NCBI GenBank assembly: GCA_945788625.1
Contig: CALZMQ010000018.1
Location: 1 to 64,000, forward strand
DNA: 64,000 nucleotides
DNA from: an uncultured Woeseiaceae bacterium
GTDB taxonomy: Bacteria; Pseudomonadota; Gammaproteobacteria; Steroidobacterales; Woeseiaceae
Reading direction: 5' to 3'
Each line of letters opens with the position of its first letter. The stretch's first letter is position 1. The position numbers and the translations under genes were made by a program. Under the pieces are notes generated by a model. The model was given only the letters and a program-made list of their open reading frames with translations. It ran no database searches and was not told the DNA's origin. Positions 41,001-50,435 of the stretch are shown here, piece after piece.

Positions 41001-42867
41001 CGGCGACGTATTCGGCAACGGCATGCTGTTGTCGCGCAAGATCAACCTGGTTGCTGCATTCAATCACCGCCGCATCTTTCTCGATCCCACACCGGACACT
41101 GCAGCCAGTTTCCGCGAGCGCCAGCGGCTGTTCCGCAAAGCCGGATCCACCTGGGACGATTACGATGAGTCGTTGATATCCAAAGGTGGCGGCGTTTATT
41201 CCCGTCAGGCGAAGACCATTCGCATCAGCAACGAGGCGCGCAAGCTCCTCGACATCGACGCCACCTCACTGCAACCGGACGAGTTGATACGGGCGATTCT
41301 CAGGATGCCCGTCGATCTGCTCTGGAACGGCGGCATCGGCACCTACGTGAAGGCCAGCAGCGAGGGTCATTCCGATGCCGGCGATCGAAGCAACGACACG
41401 GTACGGGTCGATGCCAATCAGCTGCGCTGCAAAGTCATCGGTGAGGGCGGCAATCTCGGCCTGACGCAGCGCGCCCGCGTCGAGTTCAGTTTGCAGGGCG
41501 GCCGCATCAACACCGATTTCATTGACAATTCCGCGGGCGTCGACAGTTCGGATCGCGAAGTCAACATCAAGATCCTGTTGAGCGGTGCAACGAAACACAA
41601 GGGCCTGTCGCGCAAGAAGCGCGACGAGCTGCTGGCTTCGATGACTGACGACGTAGCGAAACTCGTGCTGCGCAACAATTACCTGCAAACGCAGTCAATC
41701 AGCATGAGCGAGACGCTGTCTCCCGATCGCATCGATGAAACCGCGCGCCTCATAACCGACCTGGAGCGCACCGGGCTGCTCGATCGTGACCTCGAGTTCC
41801 TGCCCGATGAGGCCGAAATCGAGGAGCGACGGACCCACAAACTGGGCCTTACGCGACCCGAGCTTGCCGTTGTACTGAGTTACGCGAAGATCGATCTCTA
41901 CAACGGCCTCATCGATTCGGAGGAAACGCTGGAAGATTTTCTTGAAATCGATCCGCAGCGATACTTCCCGCCGTTACTTCGCCGCCGTTACCTGGACCTG
42001 ATACCCGGTCACCGGCTGAGCCGGCAGATTCTCGCAACGCTCATCTCGAACGACCTCGTGAACCGCATGGGACCGGCGTTCGTGAGACGTGCGCAGGTGG
42101 ACACAGGCGGCAACGTCGTCACAGTCGCCCGCGCATACGAGGTTGCGCGTATCGTCTGCCGGGCCGGGCCGCTATTGCGCACGATTGAGTCGCTGGATCA
42201 CGAGATTCCGGCGAGCGCGCAGATGTCAATGATGTTCGAAGTCAGCCGAACGCTGCGGCATGCCAGCTACTGGCTGATTGAGCGCTTCGGCGACGAACTG
42301 GACATCGTGAAGACCGTGGAGCGCCTGAAGGATGGCATGGCCGGCATTTACAATCGCGCGGGAACCTACCTCTCCAAAGCCAGCCGGGTACGGCACGACA
42401 ATGCGGAACAGACCTGGATCGAAATGGGCGTACCGGACAAGCTCGCCAATCGCATGTCGTTGCTGTTGCTGACCCGCGCAGCCCTCGATATTGCAGACCT
42501 GGCCGCTGAACGGAAGCGCGACGTGCTCGATACCGCGAGGATGTACTCGGTATTCAACGATGCCCTGGGTTTGCACTGGCTGCATAATTGCGCGGAAGAC
42601 CTTCGCGTCAGCGGGCGCTGGCAGGCCATGGCACGCAGCAACCTGCGTGACGAGTTCTACAGAATTCGCCGCGAGCTTGCATTCCAGTTGCTGACGCGTC
42701 GCAGCAAGAAAGACCCGGGAGAAATAGCGCAGGCATGGCTCGATAAGCGAGAGTCCGGCGTCTCTCAATTCAAACACATGATCGAAGAAATGAAATTACG
42801 AGGCGATATCGATTTTGCTACGCTGTCCGTCGCCGCGCAGGAATTGCGCGATTTGAAATCAAGCTGA
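38029..42867 (+). CDS. NAD-specific glutamate dehydrogenase, large (~180 kDa) type
   Basis: Oxidative deamination of glutamate to 2-oxoglutarate by the very large bacterial GDH family known from Pseudomonas and Streptomyces. From the GTG at 38029 the protein has 1,612 residues. A GGAG lies eight bases upstream. N-terminal regulatory ACT-like regions (about 1-600) precede the catalytic core, where [10 protein letters not shown] and the dehydrogenase residues lie near 840-860. The cofactor domain includes [15 protein letters not shown] long C-terminal helical domain ends at 1,612. It is followed by gpmA after 38 bases. No frameshift is seen. Confidence 0.93.
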   Translation: MTANENRRGGDIRQLIVDKIVSSRVSSRYLKGPADTKRFLQQYFADVPVEDLQGRSEPVMARVAIDHLEFAAKRRKGQALVRIFNANEKEHGYTSAFTFVEMVNDDMPFLVDSVAAAINRHSRAVHITVHPIISIKRDRKGQVSAITGPEDEDACSESFVRFAIDRESDAGELKLLRQEINKVLRDVRLAVRDWAQMRERMYETRDMLENGPRGVDPLLRTESQALLDWLADDHFTFLGFREYRLSKKGKRVFLNAVQGTGLGVLSRDDRGTRTVELTAEMRRLTRTRDWLILTKANSRSTVHRPAFLDYIGVKIYDEKGNAVGERRFIGLLTSVAYSASPKNIPLLRHKVKKVFERAQVDALGHRGKALLHIIDTFPREELFQSTVQDLARTTVGILNLQDRQRVKFFLRRDAFRRFFSCLVYVPREKYTTAIRRQTEKHLTEAFGGVSVDSAVQISDSALARVHIIVRTPAGERPRISIDKIEEQLADLVVTWSDRLRDELIEAYGADEGHRLNRAYGNVFPAGFQEDTAPREACSDIRRIDGMLESDTQRSVDLYHPEDSEPGHMHFMVYSMGEPIALSETMPVLEHMGVDVYTEHPYELNLQSGESFWIQDFHLRHESGSAVDVDAVSDRFEACFMAALRGDAENDGLNRLIIGAGLNWRQTALLRCYAKHIQQLGLPFSQAYMEDVLVAHARLAGSLVRLFETQFDPDLSKAKRTRELNAIGNSVDRRLTKARNVDEDRILTAFAGGIRATLRSNYFQTVDGTADGAQKPYISIKLDPAQLPEIPLPRPHYEVFVYSPEVEGVHLRGGEIARGGLRWSDRREDFRTEVLGLMKAQVVKNTVIVPTGAKGGFFPKRAPVGDRAQILENGIHCYKTFIRGLLDLTDNVVDGDVVAPDRVVRRDGDDPYLVVAADKGTATFSDIANGISADYGFWLDDAFASGGSAGYDHKKMGITARGAWEAVKRHFHELGLNTQTEEFTVAGIGDMSGDVFGNGMLLSRKINLVAAFNHRRIFLDPTPDTAASFRERQRLFRKAGSTWDDYDESLISKGGGVYSRQAKTIRISNEARKLLDIDATSLQPDELIRAILRMPVDLLWNGGIGTYVKASSEGHSDAGDRSNDTVRVDANQLRCKVIGEGGNLGLTQRARVEFSLQGGRINTDFIDNSAGVDSSDREVNIKILLSGATKHKGLSRKKRDELLASMTDDVAKLVLRNNYLQTQSISMSETLSPDRIDETARLITDLERTGLLDRDLEFLPDEAEIEERRTHKLGLTRPELAVVLSYAKIDLYNGLIDSEETLEDFLEIDPQRYFPPLLRRRYLDLIPGHRLSRQILATLISNDLVNRMGPAFVRRAQVDTGGNVVTVARAYEVARIVCRAGPLLRTIESLDHEIPASAQMSMMFEVSRTLRHASYWLIERFGDELDIVKTVERLKDGMAGIYNRAGTYLSKASRVRHDNAEQTWIEMGVPDKLANRMSLLLLTRAALDIADLAAERKRDVLDTARMYSVFNDALGLHWLHNCAEDLRVSGRWQAMARSNLRDEFYRIRRELAFQLLTRRSKKDPGEIAQAWLDKRESGVSQFKHMIEEMKLRGDIDFATLSVAAQELRDLKSS

Positions 42868-42905
42868 AACCGCCCGTATCCGGGCAGCATACAAACGGAG
42901 AAAAA

Positions 42906-43649
42906 ATGGCTGGCAAGCTTCTACTCTGCCGTCACGGCCAGAGTGACTGGAACCTCAGGAATCTGTTCACGGGCTGGAAAGACGTCGATCTGACCGAACA
43001 AGGCAATCAGGAAGCGATCGAGGCGGGACTGTTGCTGAAAGACCTCCGCTGGGAGTTCGACATTGCGTACACGTCGGTCCTGAAACGCGCAATCCGGACG
43101 CTCTGGCACATCCTCGACCAGATGGACCTGATGTGGATACCGGTCGTCAGGGACTGGCGCCTTAACGAGCGCCATTACGGCGCTTTGCAGGGGCTCAACA
43201 AGTCCGAGACCGCGGCAAAATATGGCGACGAGCAGGTGCATATCTGGCGCCGCAGTTACGACATTCCGCCGCCGGAACTGGACGCCGATGACGACCGCCA
43301 TCCATCCTTCGATCCGCGTTACAAGGGCATCGACGGGTTGCCCGGCGCGGAGTCCCTGCTGCTCACGCTCGAACGCGTCAAGCCGTGCTGGAACGACGTC
43401 ATTGCGCCGGATCTCAAAGCGGGTAAGAACGTGCTCATTTCCGCGCATGGCAACAGCCTGCGCGCACTCGTGAAGATGCTCGATGAAGTGTCCGACGAGG
43501 AAATCACGGGGTTCAACATCCCGACCGGAATACCGTTGGCCTACGAACTCGACGATGACCTCAAGCCGATCTCGCGGGAATTCCTCGGTGACCCTGAAGC
43601 CGTCGCCAAAGCCGCCGCTGCCGTTGCCGCACAGGGCAAGGCCAAGTGA
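42906..43649 (+). CDS. gpmA: 2,3-bisphosphoglycerate-dependent phosphoglycerate mutase
   Basis: Glycolytic interconversion of 3- and 2-phosphoglycerate through a phosphohistidine. The 247-residue protein has H10 in CRHGQSDWN, the acid-base E88 in LNERHYG and H181 in [23 protein letters not shown] and [11 protein letters not shown] are family blocks. A GGAG lies seven bases before the ATG. The stop overlaps the GTG of the gamma carbonic anhydrase gene (GTGA), so the two are coupled. Confidence 0.95.
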   Translation: MAGKLLLCRHGQSDWNLRNLFTGWKDVDLTEQGNQEAIEAGLLLKDLRWEFDIAYTSVLKRAIRTLWHILDQMDLMWIPVVRDWRLNERHYGALQGLNKSETAAKYGDEQVHIWRRSYDIPPPELDADDDRHPSFDPRYKGIDGLPGAESLLLTLERVKPCWNDVIAPDLKAGKNVLISAHGNSLRALVKMLDEVSDEEITGFNIPTGIPLAYELDDDLKPISREFLGDPEAVAKAAAAVAAQGKAK

Positions 43650-44170
43650 TCCGATCGCTCGGCGAGCGCGCACCGGTATTCGAGGGAGACCAGCATTTCG
43701 TCGCTGACAACGCGACCGTTGTCGGCAGTGTGCGCCTCAAGGATCAGTCCAGTATCTGGTTCAATGCGGTTCTGCGCGGTGACAACGACTGGCTCGAGAT
43801 CGGCGAACGCAGCAACATCCAGGATGGCTGCGTGCTGCACACCGACCCCGGCATCGTGCTGGTGGTGGGCGACGGTGTCACGGTCGGACACAAGGTCATG
43901 CTGCACGGCTGCCGGGTCGGCGACAATTCCCTGATCGGTATTGGCAGTACATTGCTCAACGGCGCCGCGATCGGCCGCAATAGCATCGTCGGGGCGCACG
44001 CGCTCGTCACCGAAAACAAGGCGTTTCCCGACGGTTCCCTGATTATCGGGGCGCCGGCCCGGGTCGTACGCGAACTCAGTGCCGAGGAAATCGGCGCGAT
44101 CGGCAAGTCGGCGGACATCTATGTCGAAAACGCGAAACGATATCGCGCCGCGTCTCAGGATACGGGCTGA
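43646..44170 (+). CDS. Gamma-class carbonic anhydrase-like hexapeptide protein
   Basis: A 174-residue left-handed beta-helix protein of the YrdA/PaaY group. The three zinc histidines are present: H65 (VLHTD), H82 (VGHKV) and H87 (LHGCR). The C-terminal helix is [24 protein letters not shown]. Members range from active carbonic anhydrases to thioesterase-like proteins, so the reaction is not fixed. It starts with GTG overlapping the gpmA stop and converges with the thioesterase gene. Confidence 0.88.
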   Translation: MIRSLGERAPVFEGDQHFVADNATVVGSVRLKDQSSIWFNAVLRGDNDWLEIGERSNIQDGCVLHTDPGIVLVVGDGVTVGHKVMLHGCRVGDNSLIGIGSTLLNGAAIGRNSIVGAHALVTENKAFPDGSLIIGAPARVVRELSAEEIGAIGKSADIYVENAKRYRAASQDTG

Positions 44171-44206
44171 AAGTCGAAGCGAAAAAGTCGGGAAAGAGCG
44201 CTCTTG

Positions 44207-45106
44207 TCAGGCTTGATCGGCCGGGTCGGAGCGGGGTTTCTTGAGGCTCGGGTCGACGACGCGTACCAGTCCTTCCTGCGAGGTCGACGCGACCAGCCTG
44301 CCCTCGCGGTCGAATAACTGTCCCCTTGCGAAGCCACGCGCGCCCGAGGCATTCGGGCTGTCCATCGAGTACAGCAGCCAATCGTCCATTCTGAATTCGC
44401 GGTGAAACCAGAGCGCGTGGTCGAGGCTTGCCATGATCACGTTGCCGCGAGTAAACGACAGACCGTGAGGCAGAGTCGAGGTGGCCAGCAGCTCGAAGTC
44501 CGATACGTAGGCAAGCAGGTTCTGGTGCAGCGCGTGATCGTCGGACAGGCGATCGACGGTCCGCACCCAAACGTGCTTTTGGGGTGGCAGGGTCTCGCGC
44601 TCATCGAAACTCACGGGATCGACCGGGCGAAACTCGAACGGTCTCTTGCGCGTCATGAATCGCCGGATTTTCATCGGTATGTTCTCGAGTACGTCCGCCG
44701 CGACTTCTGTCAGGTCTTTGAGGCCCTCGGGCGGCGGAACATCCGGCAAGTCCGCCTGGTGCTCCAGGCCTTCTTCGGGATTCTGAAACGACGCCGCGAG
44801 GTTCAGGATCGGCCGACCGTGCTGAATAGCGACGACACGCCTGTTGGAGAAACTACCGCCGTCGCGTGCGCGATCGACGTCGTAGATGATTGGCGCATTC
44901 ATGTCGCCGCGGCGCAGGAAATATGCATGCAACGAGTGCGCCACCCTGCCTTCCACCGTATGCTGCGCGGCCGACAACGCCTGGCCGACCACCTGGCCGC
45001 CGAAAACCTGCGGGCTGCCGATGTCGCGGCTGTCACCGCGAAAAATATTTTCCTCGATACGCTCGAGCTTCAAAAGCGTGATGAGGTCTTGCAGAACCGG
45101 GTGCAA
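44207..45106 (-). CDS. tesB: Acyl-CoA thioesterase II
   Basis: A double hot-dog thioesterase of 299 residues that frees fatty acids from acyl-CoA. It has the TesB blocks ENIFRGDSRDIGSPQVFGGQVVGQAL, HSLHAYFLRRGD, GGSFSNRRVVAIQHG and the C-terminal SLDHALWFHREFRMDDWLLY, GARGFARGQLFDREG (split across the protein). The catalytic Asp lies in LDHALWFH. The start is TTG (rc of CAA at 45104-45106). It is the third gene in acyl-CoA ligase-SDR-tesB on the minus strand. Confidence 0.92.
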   Translation of the reverse strand: MHPVLQDLITLLKLERIEENIFRGDSRDIGSPQVFGGQVVGQALSAAQHTVEGRVAHSLHAYFLRRGDMNAPIIYDVDRARDGGSFSNRRVVAIQHGRPILNLAASFQNPEEGLEHQADLPDVPPPEGLKDLTEVAADVLENIPMKIRRFMTRKRPFEFRPVDPVSFDERETLPPQKHVWVRTVDRLSDDHALHQNLLAYVSDFELLATSTLPHGLSFTRGNVIMASLDHALWFHREFRMDDWLLYSMDSPNASGARGFARGQLFDREGRLVASTSQEGLVRVVDPSLKKPRSDPADQA

Positions 45107-45117
45107 AGCTCGCGAGC

Positions 45118-45870
45118 CTATTCAGCGTCGGTCCGGCCGCCGTCGACCGCGATGCCGGTACCGCTAACGAACACCGCGTCGTCGCTGGCGAGAAACAATG
45201 CGACTTTTGCGATGTCGACGGGTTCGCCCAGGCGGCGCGCCGCCGAATACCGGATGCAGTGATCGCGCAAGGCCTTGTCTTTCCGAAACACCTCGCGACT
45301 TTCCGGAGTCATGACAGCGCCGGGCTGGATGTAATTGGCCGTGATGCCGAATTCACCGGTTTCCGCGCCTAGCGCCCGCGTGAGGTTGGCAAGGTCCTGT
45401 TCGGCGCGCGCTCTGGCCTCGGTGCCGTCCGCCGAAAAAACGCTGCGCAGGAAACCGATATTGATGATGCGCCCCGCCGGGCTCTTCTTTAAATGCGGCA
45501 ACGCCGCACGGCACAAGGCCATCGTCAGCGACGCCCGCGTTTTCAGCAGATGATCGAGCTTGTCGTCCAGGTTTTTCAGCGGTGCTTTCGGGGTCAGCGG
45601 GAAGTCATTGATCAGGATGTCTATGCCGCCGAGCTGGTCCACTGCATTTTTCACCAGTAACGGCATTCTATCAGGATCCAACAGCGCCTCGGTCATCCCG
45701 GTGACGCCTTTGACGGCTGCGTAGTGCTGCACGACCCCGCTATTGCCGGTATCTACGGCAACGACGGTCGCCCCGTGTTTTATCAGTGTACGCGCGATCG
45801 CCTCGCTGATGCCGCCGGCCGCATTGAGGACGAGCGCATTCAGTCCGTATAGACGCAGGGGGTCGCCCAT
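45118..45870 (-). CDS. SDR-fold protein without catalytic Tyr/Lys
   Basis: A 250-residue SDR homologue with the usual C-terminal half (GITANYIQPGAVMTPESREVF and VSGTGIAVDGG). The cofactor motif TGxxxGIG is LNAAGGIS (15-22), and the YxxxK site, placed by the LTRALGAETG helix, reads R153 and E157. The catalytic serine position is also changed (NIGFLRSVF). It is therefore unlikely to be an ordinary dehydrogenase. It lies between the acyl-CoA ligase (48 bases) and tesB (11 bases), with no frameshift or stop, so it is probably an expressed pseudoenzyme or an enzyme with another use of the fold. Confidence 0.8.
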   Translation of the reverse strand: MGDPLRLYGLNALVLNAAGGISEAIARTLIKHGATVVAVDTGNSGVVQHYAAVKGVTGMTEALLDPDRMPLLVKNAVDQLGGIDILINDFPLTPKAPLKNLDDKLDHLLKTRASLTMALCRAALPHLKKSPAGRIINIGFLRSVFSADGTEARARAEQDLANLTRALGAETGEFGITANYIQPGAVMTPESREVFRKDKALRDHCIRYSAARRLGEPVDIAKVALFLASDDAVFVSGTGIAVDGGRTDAE

Positions 45871-45918
45871 CTATCTTCCTCAGTGTTGGTCGGCGTCGGG
45901 TAGCAAGGCCGTGCGCCG

Positions 45919-47550
45919 CTACTCCGGGAACGAATAGTCGGCGAATTGCCGGCGCAATTCAATCTTCTTGATTTTTCCTGTCGCCGTGTGCGGCAGTTCG
46001 TCGACGAATTGCACATCGGTGGGTATCCACCAGGTCGCGACCTTGCCATCGAAGAACTTCAGCATTTCGTCTTTGCCCACGTCCTGGCCTTCCGCGCGTA
46101 CGACGATCAGTAACGGGCGCTCTGTCCACTTCGGGTGGGCGACACCGATGACCGCCGCCTCGGCGACGGCCGGATGCCCCATCGCCGTGTTTTCCAACTC
46201 GATGGAACTTATCCACTCGCCACCCGACTTGATGACGTCCTTGGTGCGATCCGTGATTGCCATGTACCCATGCGGATCGATCGTCGCGACGTCGCCGGTA
46301 TCGAACCAGCCGTCATCCGTGTGGCTGCCGGCGCTCCCATCGAGCTTGAAGTAATCGCTGCAAATCCACGGGCCGCGAACCTGCAACGCCCCGTAAGCCA
46401 CACCGTCCCAGGGCAAAACTTCGCCCTTATCGTCGACGATGCGCAACTCGCAACCGAAGATTCCGCGTCCTGCTTTGGTCGCCAGGTCCAGTGCTTCGTC
46501 ACGCGGCAGCGATTCCATGCCGGCCTTCACCGTGTTGCATGTCCCAAGCGGGCTCATTTCGGTCATGCCCCATCCCTGCCGCACCTCGACGTCGTGAACG
46601 TCCTCGAACTCCTGGATCATCGATCGCGGCACCGCGGCGCCGCCAATGAGGGTCCGTTTCAGGCCTGTCAGCAGGCGTCCGGCCTGCGCGCAGTACTGTA
46701 GCAGCGCCAGCCAGACCGTCGGCACGCCAAGCGCAATGGTCACACCTTCGGACTCCATGAGTTCGCAGAGCGCTTCGCCATCGCCCATTTTCGGGCCCGG
46801 AAAAACGATCTTCGAACCGACCATCAGCGTCGAGTAAGGAATGCCCCAGGCATTGACGTGAAACAAGGGAACGACCGGCAATACGCAATCGCGGCTGGAC
46901 AGGCCCATGACATCGGGCGCCACGCCGGCGAATGCGTGCAATACGGTCGATCGATGGTCGTAGAGCACACCTTTGGGGTCACCCGTCGTGCCCGACGTAT
47001 AGCAAAGCGCCGAGGCCGAACGCTCGTCCAGCGCGGGCCATTCGTAGACCTCGGTCTCGGCACCGATCAGCGTCTCGTAGCAATGCACGTTCGGCAAGGA
47101 GGTTTCGGGCATGCCGGCTTCGTCCGTCATGATGACGAATCCCTCTACAGCGCTGATCTGCGGCAGTATCTTCTCGAGCAGGGGCACCATCATTACGTCA
47201 ACGAAAACCCAGCGGTCTTCCGCGTGGTTGATGATGAACACGAGCTGCTCGGGGAACAGGCGCGGATTGATCGTGTGACAAACGTATCCTGCGCCGCTCA
47301 CGCCGAAGTAGATCTCGAGGTGGCGGTAGTCGTTCCAGGCAATGGTCGCGATTCGATCGCCCTGTTGCAGGCCGTGCCCGGCCAGCGCGTTCGCGAGCTT
47401 TTTCGAGCGACCGATTGCGTCCCGAAACGTGCAGCGGTGACGTGGATTATCCGCTGTCACGGAGACGATCTCCCGGTCGCCGTGAAACCTCGCCGCGTGC
47501 TCGGCAATCGACGAAATCAGCAGGGGTGTGTTCATCATTAGACCGCGCAT
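45919..47550 (-). CDS. Medium/long-chain fatty acyl-CoA synthetase
   Basis: Activates fatty acids to acyl-CoA with ATP. The 543-residue ANL-superfamily ligase has the P-loop YTSGTTGDPKGVLYDHR (about 180-196), GWGMTEMSPLG, and the hinge and Lys-containing C-terminal domain ending ELPHTATGKIKKIELRR. The N-terminus MRGLMMNTPLLISSIAEHAARFHGD matches AlkK/DmdB-like ligases and supports the ATG at 47550, which has AGGA seven bases upstream. Substrate length is not fixed. 3-methylthiopropionate or medium-chain acids are known for this clade. It heads the ligase-SDR-tesB operon, divergent from a TonB receptor. Confidence 0.9.
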   Translation of the reverse strand: MRGLMMNTPLLISSIAEHAARFHGDREIVSVTADNPRHRCTFRDAIGRSKKLANALAGHGLQQGDRIATIAWNDYRHLEIYFGVSGAGYVCHTINPRLFPEQLVFIINHAEDRWVFVDVMMVPLLEKILPQISAVEGFVIMTDEAGMPETSLPNVHCYETLIGAETEVYEWPALDERSASALCYTSGTTGDPKGVLYDHRSTVLHAFAGVAPDVMGLSSRDCVLPVVPLFHVNAWGIPYSTLMVGSKIVFPGPKMGDGEALCELMESEGVTIALGVPTVWLALLQYCAQAGRLLTGLKRTLIGGAAVPRSMIQEFEDVHDVEVRQGWGMTEMSPLGTCNTVKAGMESLPRDEALDLATKAGRGIFGCELRIVDDKGEVLPWDGVAYGALQVRGPWICSDYFKLDGSAGSHTDDGWFDTGDVATIDPHGYMAITDRTKDVIKSGGEWISSIELENTAMGHPAVAEAAVIGVAHPKWTERPLLIVVRAEGQDVGKDEMLKFFDGKVATWWIPTDVQFVDELPHTATGKIKKIELRRQFADYSFPE

Positions 47551-47647
47551 GAATGATTCCTATTTGTATTTGTGGAACGACATAGTTGTTTAGTTTTCAT
47601 GTGTTTGTACGCAGATTCTACTTCCGCAAACAATGTTATCCTTGGCT

Positions 47648-47653
47648 CATAAT
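47648..47653 (+). promoter_or_regulatory. Possible -10 box of the TonB receptor gene
   Basis: CATAAT lies 33 bases before the receptor ATG. No clear -35 is found, so the promoter may need an activator. The start has a strong AGGGGGA ribosome site at about 47671-47677. Confidence 0.3.
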
Positions 47654-47680
47654 AAAAAGGTATCTCAGTTAGGGGGAAAC

Positions 47681-50368
47681 ATGAAATCGACGTCTACAAG
47701 CTTACCGAATCTCGGTCGGGTTTTTGCGATAACTTTGACCGGTATCTGCCTTGCCGGACCCGTCGCCGCACAGGAACGGGAAGGCGGGCTGACCATCGAG
47801 GAAATCGTCGTTTTCGCGCAAAAGCGGGCGCAGGACATCATGGACGTTCCTGTCGCGGTAACCGCGGTCACCGGACAGCAGCTCGACGATTCCGGCATCA
47901 AGGACGTTTTCGATTTGCAGCAGAACGTACCGAGTCTCATCGTCGGGCAGAGCCAGACCGCCACGACGTCCAATTTCTCGATACGCAGCATCGGCAGTAC
48001 GTCGAACAACTTCGGCGTCGAATCCTCGGTCGGACTCTACGTTGACGGTGTCTATCGCTCGCGGCAGAGTTCGATGATCAACGACCTGATCGATGTCGAG
48101 GCCGTCGAAGTGCTGCGTGGCCCGCAAGGCACGCTTTTCGGCAAGAACACGGCGGCCGGTGCGATCCACGTCCGCACGGTTGCACCCAGCCAGACTACGG
48201 ACGGTTTCTTCGACGTCACCGCCGGCGACTACGACCTCGGCATCGTGAGCAGCGCAGCCAATATCCCTCTGACGGACGCACTCGCTTTCCGTGGCACCGT
48301 GTTCGCCTCAAAACGCGACGGTATCGTCAGCGACGACAACTTCGGTGAAGATGTGCACAACAATCGGGACCGGCTCGGCTTTCGACTGCAGCTCGGCTAT
48401 GAGCCCAGCGATGATTTCAATATGCGCATCATCGCGGACCACGCCGAAATCGACGAGCATTGCTGCGTTGCACTCGCCAGGGTCGACGGCCTGTTCTCAC
48501 GCGCTTCCGTCTCCAACCCGCTCACGGCTGTAGCAGGTTCCGATGCCTTGTTACTGGGGCTGTTCGGTACCGTGTTTACCGACTATCCGTATCCGGACGT
48601 GTTGTTGCAGAGCCTTTCGGCATTCCCGGGCCAGATCATCACCGGCGTTGGCTTCGACGATTATCGCGTCAACTACGACACGTTTCCTTCATCGCGGAAC
48701 GAAGACCGCGGCGTGTCGGTGGAATTCAACAAGACACTGGGCAGCGGTGCCACACTGACGTCGGTGTCGGCATTCCGTTCCTTCGATACTTTCGATCTGA
48801 TCGACGTCGACTTCACCGACGTGCCGCTTCTGAGCCGGACGAATGACGCCGAACAATCTTCGTTCTCGCAGGAATTCCGAATCGCGGGCACGTTTGGCGA
48901 ATCCAACCACTACGTGGCAGGCGTTTATTATTTCGGCCAGGAAATCGACCAAAAAACATCGACTGTCGCTGAAACCTGGTCCGCGGGCTCCGTGCCCGGC
49001 ACGGTCTTCGGCACGCTGCCCGGGTTGCCGCTGGCGCTTTACCTCGGCAATAACCCGTCGATCCAGCAGATCGGTGCGGGTGTCGACAACGTTGCGGCGC
49101 TACTCGGGCCTTTCGGTTACGCGCCGGCCGGCATCCCGGTATTGCCAGGGACGCAATCAGCCGATGACGTGAAACAGGATCACAGCGGCTACGCCGCTTT
49201 TGCGCAGGTGGAATTTGCCCTGGGCGAGAGCTTCGTCGCCACACTCGGCGCGCGCTACACGGATGAAGAAAAGGACATCAAGGCGTTGTACACGCAGAAC
49301 CTGACGCTCGATCCCGCCGCGCGGCCCGATTTCGGCCTCATCAGCATCCAGTTGTGTTCACTGGATCCAACCTGCGCCATGGCCTTGCCGCCGGGAGCGC
49401 CCGTATTCGATCCGGCTACGTCCCAGTCGATATTCGCACCCTTCTCGGTTGACGGGTGGGCCACCTACCTGTTCGATCCGTTGGCGCCACGCCCGACACT
49501 GGACGCGTCGCTCGATGACAACCAGGTAACCGGTAACGTCAAGCTCACGTGGTTCCCCAGCGACTCAGTCATGGTCTACGCATCCTATGCCACCGGCTTC
49601 AAGTCCGGCGGCACGAACACCGACCGCATCGCCCCCGCGTTCGAGCCGGTTTTCGGACCCGAGACCTCCGAGTCGGCCGAAATCGGCATCAAGGGCGACT
49701 TCGGGCCGGTGCGCGTGACATTCGCCGTGTATGACGCTCAGTACGAAGACTTCCAGGCGAATTCGTTCACCGGTACCGGATTTAATTTACAGAATGCGGG
49801 CGATCTCGATACGCAGGGCTTCGAGGCCGAATTCAGCTGGACGCCGTTCGATACGTTCCGCGTCGATGGGTTCTATGCCCGCAATGAAGGCGAGTACAAA
49901 TCCTTCCTCAACGGCACGTGCCGTGACACCTACCAGTTTCACACCGGCATGCCGGATCCGGGCCTGCCCGTGAACTTCAACCCGATCGTCTCGCCGGAGG
50001 TTTGCGACCGCAGCGGCGATCAATTGCCTTACAATCCCGAGGATCGCGCATTCATCGCCATGACCAAGGATTTCACCGTAGGCGACAACAACCTGTTCAT
50101 TCGCGGCGAATACTCGCATGCGTCCGAGTTGTTTACGGACGGCGACGTCGATCCGTTCACCCGGCAGGATTCCATCGGTCTCGTGAACCTGCGTATCGGC
50201 ATGGACTTCACCGCATGGAACGCCAACCTGACGGCGTGGGGACGTAACATCACGGACGAGCGATACTATGCCGGCTCCTTCGATGCGCCTGCACAAAGCG
50301 GCCGCATGAATTCGTACCCGGCGGAGCCCGCAACCTTCGGCCTGACGTTCCGCAAGAACTGGGACTGA
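47681..50368 (+). CDS. TonB-dependent outer membrane receptor
   Basis: An 895-residue beta-barrel transporter. From the ATG at 47681 it has a signal peptide ending near VAAQE (about residue 33), a TonB box-like IEEIVVFAQKR and a plug domain (about 50-165) with NVPSLIVGQS, GLYVDGVYRSRQ and VEVLRGPQGTLFGKNTAAGAI. The barrel ends in a terminal aromatic region NPFGLTFRKNWD-like (GLTFRKNWD). The group is the IroN/CirA-like receptors common in marine and soil proteobacteria with unknown substrates. The neighbouring divergent acyl-CoA ligase suggests a lipid-like or aromatic substrate, but this is only context. A terminator follows. Confidence 0.93.
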   Translation: MKSTSTSLPNLGRVFAITLTGICLAGPVAAQEREGGLTIEEIVVFAQKRAQDIMDVPVAVTAVTGQQLDDSGIKDVFDLQQNVPSLIVGQSQTATTSNFSIRSIGSTSNNFGVESSVGLYVDGVYRSRQSSMINDLIDVEAVEVLRGPQGTLFGKNTAAGAIHVRTVAPSQTTDGFFDVTAGDYDLGIVSSAANIPLTDALAFRGTVFASKRDGIVSDDNFGEDVHNNRDRLGFRLQLGYEPSDDFNMRIIADHAEIDEHCCVALARVDGLFSRASVSNPLTAVAGSDALLLGLFGTVFTDYPYPDVLLQSLSAFPGQIITGVGFDDYRVNYDTFPSSRNEDRGVSVEFNKTLGSGATLTSVSAFRSFDTFDLIDVDFTDVPLLSRTNDAEQSSFSQEFRIAGTFGESNHYVAGVYYFGQEIDQKTSTVAETWSAGSVPGTVFGTLPGLPLALYLGNNPSIQQIGAGVDNVAALLGPFGYAPAGIPVLPGTQSADDVKQDHSGYAAFAQVEFALGESFVATLGARYTDEEKDIKALYTQNLTLDPAARPDFGLISIQLCSLDPTCAMALPPGAPVFDPATSQSIFAPFSVDGWATYLFDPLAPRPTLDASLDDNQVTGNVKLTWFPSDSVMVYASYATGFKSGGTNTDRIAPAFEPVFGPETSESAEIGIKGDFGPVRVTFAVYDAQYEDFQANSFTGTGFNLQNAGDLDTQGFEAEFSWTPFDTFRVDGFYARNEGEYKSFLNGTCRDTYQFHTGMPDPGLPVNFNPIVSPEVCDRSGDQLPYNPEDRAFIAMTKDFTVGDNNLFIRGEYSHASELFTDGDVDPFTRQDSIGLVNLRIGMDFTAWNANLTAWGRNITDERYYAGSFDAPAQSGRMNSYPAEPATFGLTFRKNWD

Positions 50369-50386
50369 TTGAAGGTAAAACATCGC

Positions 50387-50419
50387 GGGGCAGCAGGCGC
50401 GGTCTGCTGCCCCTTTCTT
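50387..50419 (+). terminator. Rho-independent terminator of the TonB receptor gene
   Basis: GGGGCAGCAG (50387-50396) and CTGCTGCCCC (50404-50413) form a perfect 10-bp stem with a seven-base loop, followed by TTTCTT. It lies 18 bases after the receptor stop codon and just before the nitrilase gene. Confidence 0.9.
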
Positions 50420-50435
50420 ATCGGCAGGCAACGAT

